From Chimonanthus salicifolius (Eukaryota > Streptophyta > Magnoliopsida > Laurales > Calycanthaceae), in NCBI GenBank assembly GCA_013350335.1, contig CM023535.1, forward strand, positions 27,248,617 through 27,312,616: DNA of 64,000 nt. Reading direction: 5' to 3'. The notes beneath the pieces were generated by a model. It worked only from the letters and a program-made list of their open reading frames with translations, was not told the DNA's origin and did no database searches. The translations under genes and the position numbers were made by a program. This document shows positions 57,545 through 64,000 of the stretch, in pieces (the stretch's first letter is position 1; every line of letters starts with the position of its first letter).

Positions 57545-59461
57545 TGAAAGTACCCTTTATACGGGTGCTAGAACAACCTGATTGACCCGAGAGAGAAAGA
57601 GGGGGGGGGGGGGGGGGGGGGTTGAATAAGTCAATCTCATGTTTAATGGTGTTTATAAATTTCTTGATTTAAAGTGCAGCGAAATGTTTATCAAAAGATT
57701 TGTTTAGTGTGAGAATTTCATTAGGCAATCACACTAATATTATGACCCTTTATATAAATTTTGATTATCGATGCTTGTGCGCAAAATGTATAATGAGATA
57801 ATCAATATGTAAAGTGATATGTGTTAAGGAGAATGCTTAAATACTAAATACAAACACACATAGATCAAACACCACAAAACCATTTTAAAGTGGTTCGGTT
57901 AGCCAACCTACATCCACTATTAGGACTCGCTCAACCTTGAGCTATCATCAAAATCCACTAAGTGGGGACTTACACCATCACAATTAGAGTAGGAATTCCA
58001 CCTCACTCAATCGGATGAGAATTTCACCCACCACTATCGAATATGAATTCCATCTATCCATTTGGCAGGGAGTTCCACCCACCTCTGTGCCAGAGACAAG
58101 CCTCCAGAATTTTTTATAGTGGTTCCAGGGTACCTCCCCTTAATCCACTTCGGAACAAAAGTTTTAAAGAAAATTAAAACGAAGAAACACTTGCCTTTGA
58201 AGCTCTCTCTTCTGATGTGTGCTTATTCGAGATCCCACCCATGTATGCCAACGCTCTGCCTCATAGCTGTCGTTTTAGCAATCACAGTCCAGGGTGTTAA
58301 GGAAACTAGTTCTACCAAAAGTTTCCTAGTTTAGAGTTCTTTCATTCTCACTTTCTAACTCAATCCTCAGATTGGTTAATTATGCGTTTTTTTCCTTCCT
58401 CTCTCTCACAACTCAATGCATTTGATTGGTTGTATTTGATCCTCCTAGTGTAAACACGAGAGAGAGAGTGATTCTTCTGTTGGCCCTTGTTAAGCTCACT
58501 GATAAAGATGAGGGTCCAACTGATCCTTCCAAAGGATACCAATTAATTGCATAAAGATTGGTTTATATAGCGAAGGCAACCAGTTGAAGTAACAGTAATG
58601 TACCGACAAGTCGGTCGCACCGAGGGGTCAATAACTTGAAATGTCACCGTTACACTTCTGACCGTTGTGCATTAAGTGCACTCCCAACGGTAATATTCTT
58701 TCCCAGTCGACATGTCGTTGACGCCAATGGATCAACACTTATGGTATCGAGAGGTCGGTCCATACGAGAGTCTCGTTCTGGTGCAAAACATGCTTGACAG
58801 TAGTTTCCACTCTAGAAATCTGTTACCCAAAATGACCTGTCGCCCTTTATCGGTGGGCCGGTCCTGGTACTCTCGATCGGTCTTTGGTTGTCGATATGTC
58901 TATTTCTTCGATATGTCCACATGAGTTTAAGGATTCCAGAACTTAAGATCTTGATCGAGGAGTCGTTGACCACGAGGGGTCGTTTCAGTCTTTCTCCGAG
59001 GGGTCGGTGCATGCGAAAATCTCGATCAGACGCAAACCCAAAATGACAGTTTAATGTTCTAAGACCTAATGTCATTTGGGCCGACCAATCCTTGACCATG
59101 ATGAGTCGATCCTGACTACACCAAGAGGTCGGTGAGATAGACTAGTTGTGTTGATAGTGAAACCAATTACATATTTCTAAGTTGGGTTCTAATTTACTGT
59201 CAAACATCTTCTCTAGGATTTTTATGATTTAACCATTTCTTTCTCTAAGCCTAGGGATGGTCCTCTCTGAGGTGTGGGTACCACCTAAAATAATCTATGG
59301 CTATATTGCCTGCTTTGTGATTGCCATAACGATGAGCTTCAATTCGGTGCAGCGTGATATTCATTCTTGATCACATTGGGTCTTTAAGCTTCTAGCAAGT
59401 GCTTCTTTTCGAGTCATGGAATTGCCAAACATAGGGTCTTGACCAAGCTGGGGCACTAACA
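57545..59461 (-). mobile_element. Solo LTR related to the gag-only element, minus strand, duplication GGTAT
   Basis: 1917 bp, minus strand TGTTAGTGCCCCAGCTTGG to GGGTACTTTCA, flanked by GGTAT at 57540-57544 and 59462-59466. It shares with the LTRs at 6286 and 11581 the TGTTAGTRCCCC start, the AACCGAACCACT block and the layout of the 3' end, but the rest is clearly diverged. It is a related family, not the same one. Confidence 0.85.
57601..57621 (+). repeat. Poly-G run (21 G)
   Basis: It lies where the related LTRs at 7.9 and 13.2 kb have a short C-run on the opposite strand, so it seems to be an expanded homologous tract. Confidence 0.8.
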
Positions 59462-60909
59462 GGTATAGAATTTTCAGAATTTAAATGCAAAATGTAATGC
59501 ATTTTAATAAAACAGTGTGATTGAATCTCCTCACCTTTGACTGGCGAGTGTTTTCGAGTGAAACTGCTAAAACGTTAAAAACAATATTAATATACGTACA
59601 CAATGTAAATAATATCTCTTATATTTTAATTATCACAAAGCTTAAAACAAACACATAGCGGTCAAATACATGTATTGTGAATAAAAGTAGTATACTTTTC
59701 ATTTTTCAGAATTTTGCAAAGATTACCATTTTGCCCCTGCACTATTCAAAAAAAGTAAACAGAGCTTTGCTACAATGTAAACTACAAATGGAAATTTTAG
59801 AAAAAGAGAGGAATCATACCAAGTACTTTAGAAAAATCAACACCAGATTACAGAAATACTGCTATTGCCAAAGCTTAAGAAAATTTGAAAACTAAAGAAA
59901 ACTTGGAAAATAACAGAAGAACAGAACAAAGCAGAGGAGAAAGCTATGGATTTGAATTTTTAAAACTAACCCAAGGCACTTATTTATAGTTTTTCAAAAA
60001 AACTCTTGGATGAATCCCATCCACTCATCTTGGATGAGGTGGATGTGACTCACCAACTCAAAGCCAATTTTGCTTCTTCCACTTAAATATCTATTTAAAA
60101 TCTTATCCAAACTTCAAGAATAACTTTTGCAAATCGGACATGTTTAGAAAATAATTTTCTAAAATCCAACACCGCTGTTGCGTTGAGAATGTGGGTTTTA
60201 GCTAGAGTGGTAAAATCAGATGTTTATTTTGATAACAAAAAATCCTCTAATTTTACAAAATTCACGTTTCATCAAAATAGACAGTCTAAGTTCTCCAAAT
60301 TTTGAAATCTATTTTCTGGTGTTTTAAAATATCAACTCAATATTCTAAAAATTCCAAATATTTGGTTAAAATATAAATTGACTGTGATTCAAGTTTGCAA
60401 ATTTTTGGATCCCCGGATATTTGTCAAATCGGGGTTTTTAGATAATGCTCATCTAAAAATCGTATTTCGGGTTAACGTTAGAAAATTCTGGAAATGCCAC
60501 TGAATAGAGCACTCAAAGACATAGAGTGTGTGGAAATTTCAATTTCGAAATTGGCCAATAGAGTGGTCTCATACATCTGATAGTTTTAAAGACACTATTC
60601 ATGTTTTTTTTCAAATAAAACAAGACATTATGAAATGTCTATAATGCCCTCTGAACTTTGTCAGGCTGGATCACCAAGCAAGAAAGCTCCGGTTGGTCAT
60701 ATTTGATCTTTTCAGGAAGCTCTTTCTGCACTCTATTAAGTTATAAAAATTTGTCATAATTTTAATTAAAGGTCGGGTTCTTACACCACATTCCATGTGC
60801 CGACCAAATCCGACATGTACTCGATAAATCCTCTAATCATCCTGCCTCTAGGGTTACTTCAACAAGTGTCCACACACCTCACCGACAAGTACCATGAGTT
60901 GTGTCTACT

Positions 60910-61265
60910 CTCCTGGCCAACATGCAAGTTAACCAACACTCAACCCATCTAGTTCTCATGAGGTTATCCTCAACCATCATATCCCTTAGCCAATACATGG
61001 GCGAACATACACTCAAGCCATTTGGCTACTAGGGACTATCCACAATAGTCACCCCCTCAGTCAATACATGGGCGAATAAAAACTCAACCCATCTGACTTC
61101 TAGGGATTTCCAACTCTACATCTCTCGGCCTACACGTAGGTGAACAACATTCGACCCACCAGGCCTCTGGTATCCTCACCCACCATGCACTCGGTTACCA
61201 CGTCACTTTTAACCTCCCAGGCCAACACTTGGGCGAACCAAGACTCAACCCAAGTGAACTCTCAT
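60910..61265 (-). repeat. Minisatellite in the outer minus-strand LTR
   Basis: Five irregular units of 68-93 bp marked by ACATGGGCGAA and ACTCAACCCATCT, with anchors near 60919, 60994, 61063, 61131 and 61224. Confidence 0.7.
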
Positions 61266-61597
61266 CTCACAGATCTACCTCTACCCATTCCATAGGGTGC
61301 ACCATCCCGCATAGGACCCTACCTCTGCCATAGGTATGTCCAAATACCGCTCTAGGGTAGACTCGGTAGTCTAACTCACTCTAGGGAGTATATTGTCCCG
61401 TACTCTATCACTCAGCGGTTCACACTCCCCGTGTCCATCCACAATCACCCATATCCCCTCGACCCCAAGTATCCAACAACTAGGGGAAATCTCTATGTCC
61501 CGATGTTGCCTAGCATCCATGCCGCACCAGCATCCCAACAGTAGAAGCTACATGTGTGCCGAAACATCTTTATATAAGTTATCAAATATAGAATGCA

Positions 61598-62600
61598 TGT
61601 GACGCCCCGGCCCGGCTACATCCCCCGAACACGAGCACACCAACTGAAAAATAAAAACCACAATAATAAAATAGGTCGTATCTCAAGAGTTTAAACATGT
61701 ATTAATCTCAAACAGATTATAACTCAAAAGATAAATGACTTCAAATTAAAATAAGCACTCCATAAGATTGAAGTCACCCACGACCAGGCGTCATCTTACC
61801 ACTCCGTGAGTTAGTCCGACCTCCTGAGCTAGTACCCTACAAACTGTTAGGGAATGAGCTTCGCTTTCCCACAGATCATAAGCCCAGTAGGAGTGCAATA
61901 GTCATAGCCAAAATGTTCATGAATTAAACATATTCCATAATCTGCACAAACATAACCATAAACAACACATACAAACCATCATGCAGTAATACATCATATA
62001 ATAGTACATTCTCAACATATGGACACACATTTGTCACAAAATAGGTGACATGACATAATGGTATGCCAAAAGTCAATAATATTGACCTAACGTATATCCA
62101 AATCATATTTAAACATAATAATCCCCTTCCCTTAGGGATTTAAAGAGAATGATTATACATACCGTATAATCTCAACAATCAATAACAAATGGTAAATACC
62201 GATAAAATCTCAACATAATTCGATAAAACAATAAAATTGAATATCAATAAGGTATAGTATTCCCTACCTTGAAAAACGTCAAGTTTGGGGTCTCCTGAAA
62301 GCTATAAGAAAACAAGCCCCATTGCCGCTTGGGACAGAGAAAATTATCCTCCGGAGTGAAAATCATCAAAAGTTAGAAAGAAATATTCTATTGGGAGAAA
62401 GCACTGAGAAAATTCTATCTCAAAACCCAAGGATCTAATTCCTTTTTATAAAGAAAAGAGATTTAGTTGTTAATAAATTTAGTTACTAAGAAAACTTAAT
62501 AGTTAAGAAAAGGAAACTTTACTGCGAAAAAACCTAAGCTAAGAAATATTAATTATTTTATCCAAATTTAAGTATTTAACCTAAGCTCCTATGAAAAAAT
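61598..62600 (-). mobile_element. Gypsy-type LTR, minus strand, 5' boundary uncertain
   Basis: On the minus strand it ends CCGGGCCGGGGCGTCACA at 61598. Upstream are a CATTCCCTAACAG acceptor-like block (about 61845) and a TATAAAAAGG box near 62446-62455. The start could not be placed; 62600 is a guess. No target duplication was found. Confidence 0.32.
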
Positions 62601-62805
62601 TCAGGTTCAAGTTAACCTAGCCTCGAGTCAAGCTCATTTTAGTCCAAATCATTGGGCCTGAATTTGAGTGAAAGTTATAAAATCTAATTTTCTTTAATTG
62701 ATATTGTGTATAACTTTTTAAATTTACATCACATATGATTTTTATTTTGTAGAATAATACAAAAATTTCCATTTTAGATCCAAAGAAGCTTGAGCCTAAA
62801 CCTGA

Positions 62806-63021
62806 AGTGGTTGGAGTGAATGAGTGATGGTTAGAAACTCACCTCGGAGCGCCCGGGCGGGGGGGGGGGGGAGAGCGGGGGTCATAAATTCGATTCACAC
62901 TCCACCCTAAAAGACTATTTCTTATAAAATTATTTGATATGTGTGGGTAGGGAGGCTTATACATACATCAAGAATTAGTTGAGTGCTCTAAGAGACTTAA
63001 ACACCTTAATCAATAAAAAAA
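62806..63021 (+). mobile_element. SINE copy with an internal G13 run
   Basis: Plus strand: A-box-like GAGTGATGGTTAGAAACTC, B-box-like AAATTCGATTCACACTCC, then TATGTGTGGGTAGGGAGGC and TTAGTTGAGTGCTCTAAGAG, ending ACACCTTAATCAATAAAAAA. It is collinear with the minus-strand copy at 44441-44626. A G13 run (62859-62871) lies between the two boxes. Confidence 0.5.
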
Positions 63022-64000
63022 ATAGCTTTGAGCCTAAATAAGTTTGAATGTACATTTTGGACTTAAAATCAGCCTCGAGCCTACAGACGCAATTCAGGTC
63101 AGGCTCGATATGTCCAAATCAGGTTAGCCCTGGCTCAAGTTCGAGCCCTTAAATTACAATACAGGTATGGCCCCAAACCCAGCCTGGCCCACCTGACTTC
63201 CGACCCTACAAATTGTGGTTTTCTCACCTTTGAAGTTAGCCACGAATAGATTTCATGAAATGTACTTATATGTTGATGTGGTGTTAAATAAATTTTCTGC
63301 AAAAGTAAAAAGAAAAAAAAAAGGAAGCAAAAAAAAAAAAAAAAAAGTAGAAGAGCTAATTCAATTAAGCTAACACCAAGAATTTGGACGCCACCACCAA
63401 TCATGGTGTTAATAGCCCACTTTTAATAACCAAGGGACCATATTTAATCAAACACCAAATTTACATTCACTAAGCCATAATGTGACACGTGGCATACTTT
63501 ACTTTTTAACTGCCAACTACATTTCCCTGCTTTAACCATTCCATGTGCCAATAAGAGTCATTCATTTTTTTAATAATTAGGTCATTAACCTCATTTCATC
63601 TCATTTATACTGAAATGACCAAAGCACTTCATTTTGCGTATGAATGTCTAAATAAATAAGATAAATACAAAAATCTAACAATAGATTAAGTTTCCACAAA
63701 ACTAGATACCGCAATTTATAAATTCACTTTAAATAGAACTTGGAATAAATTATCTTTGCTTACAAACAGACAAGCTTTCATTGTATCTAAAATCATTAAT
63801 AAATATATATATATAAGAAATAATACGAGAGAAAAAAAGTAAATAGAAAAAGAGCCCAAAAACATGAAGACCCGTTAAATCCTTATCAATATAAAATAAT
63901 TAGAATCCATTTAAATCCTATCTAAGTGTAAGACTATAATTGCCACATGGCACCTAACTCTAATTAATCCAATCCAATCCAATCCAACCCAATCATACCC
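63022..64000. other. Intergenic, no gene seen
   Basis: AT-rich. A-runs at 63310-63345 create a spurious Phe-rich minus-strand ORF. An AATCC pentamer repeat occupies about 63968-63991. Confidence 0.45.

Larger units (their letters stand above)
56005..60785 (-). mobile_element. Gypsy-type solo LTR, minus strand, duplication CCACA
   Basis: Minus strand TGTAAGAACCCGACC (60785) to GGGGCGGGGCTTGACA (56005), flanked by CCACA at 56000-56004 and 60786-60790. Without the nested LTR it is about 2.86 kb. A TATA-like CTATAAATAAG (minus) lies near 59980-59990. No internal domain remains, so it arose by recombination between two LTRs. Confidence 0.85.
55550..61597 (-). mobile_element. Outer minus-strand gypsy-type LTR, 3' part, split by a solo LTR
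   Basis: The visible parts are 55550-56004 and 60791-61597. On the minus strand they hold, in order, a minisatellite (60910-61265), an AGCTCACCCCTTGCC block (55865-55882) and an end in GAAGTGTTACA at 55550. This is the same order as in the plus-strand LTR at 41.2-43.4 kb. Its 5' end was not found; it may lie beyond the LTR fragment that begins at 61598. Confidence 0.42.

Noticed and set aside
63135..63404. 89-codon minus-strand ORF with a Phe-rich stretch
   Set aside because: The hydrophobic run is only the translation of A-runs at 63310-63345.

Overview
This window looks like repeat-rich intergenic DNA from the nuclear genome of a flowering plant. It is AT-rich. LTR retrotransposons of the Ty1/copia and Ty3/gypsy chromovirus types, nested several layers deep, make up well over half of it. 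I found Mutator-like, hAT-like, SINE, LINE and TRIM pieces and no bacterial or viral gene organisation. I cannot name the species. Only one locus looks like an ordinary host gene: an intronless minus-strand gene at 16513-17985 for a 490-residue protein of unknown function, with a hydrophobic N-terminus, internal repeats and a conserved-looking C-terminus.

Layout, left to right. 1-3135: a plus-strand gypsy-type LTR end carrying a GTTCCGAG/CTCGGAA minisatellite, abutting a minus-strand LTR fragment. 6286-13228: a complete non-autonomous copia-type element with 1.65-kb LTRs, a TTAAT target duplication, a decayed gag, and no protease, integrase or reverse transcriptase (TR-GAG type). 13.2-24.8 kb: low-copy AT-rich DNA with the lone gene, a hAT MITE with a perfect 8-bp duplication, a foldback MITE and SINE copies. 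24839-28502: a Mutator-like element with long inverted repeats, a broken FAR1-type transposase and, convergent to it, an intact 343-codon ORF of the 'putative plant transposon protein' kind. 29176-43463: a LINE tail, a TRIM-like LTR joined directly to a decayed gypsy chromovirus, and that element's 3' LTR, split by a minus-strand copia element (35346 to about 41220). 46116-55153: a gypsy-type solo LTR, split by a second minus-strand copia element (46728-53909, duplication CTAAA), whose own 5' LTR is split by a complete 782-bp TRIM (52577-53358, duplication ATATC). 55550 to about 62600: nested minus-strand LTRs, including a solo LTR with duplication GGTAT (57545-59461) inside another with duplication CCACA (56005-60785).

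The most unusual signal is a shared promoter module. At five places (3150, 20675, 29757, 52713, 53161) a GTCCCACATCG-like box lies exactly 24 nt upstream of a TTTATAA-like box. This matches the Upstream Sequence Element plus TATA layout of plant U6-type (RNA polymerase III) snRNA genes. Three of the five are inside TRIM-type LTRs, and the 24-nt spacers differ in sequence between families.

All coding content apart from the lone gene and the Mutator-borne ORF is transposon polyprotein broken by stops and frameshifts. No tRNA, rRNA or CRISPR was seen. Boundaries supported by target duplications are firm; those of the leftmost and rightmost LTR fragments are approximate.
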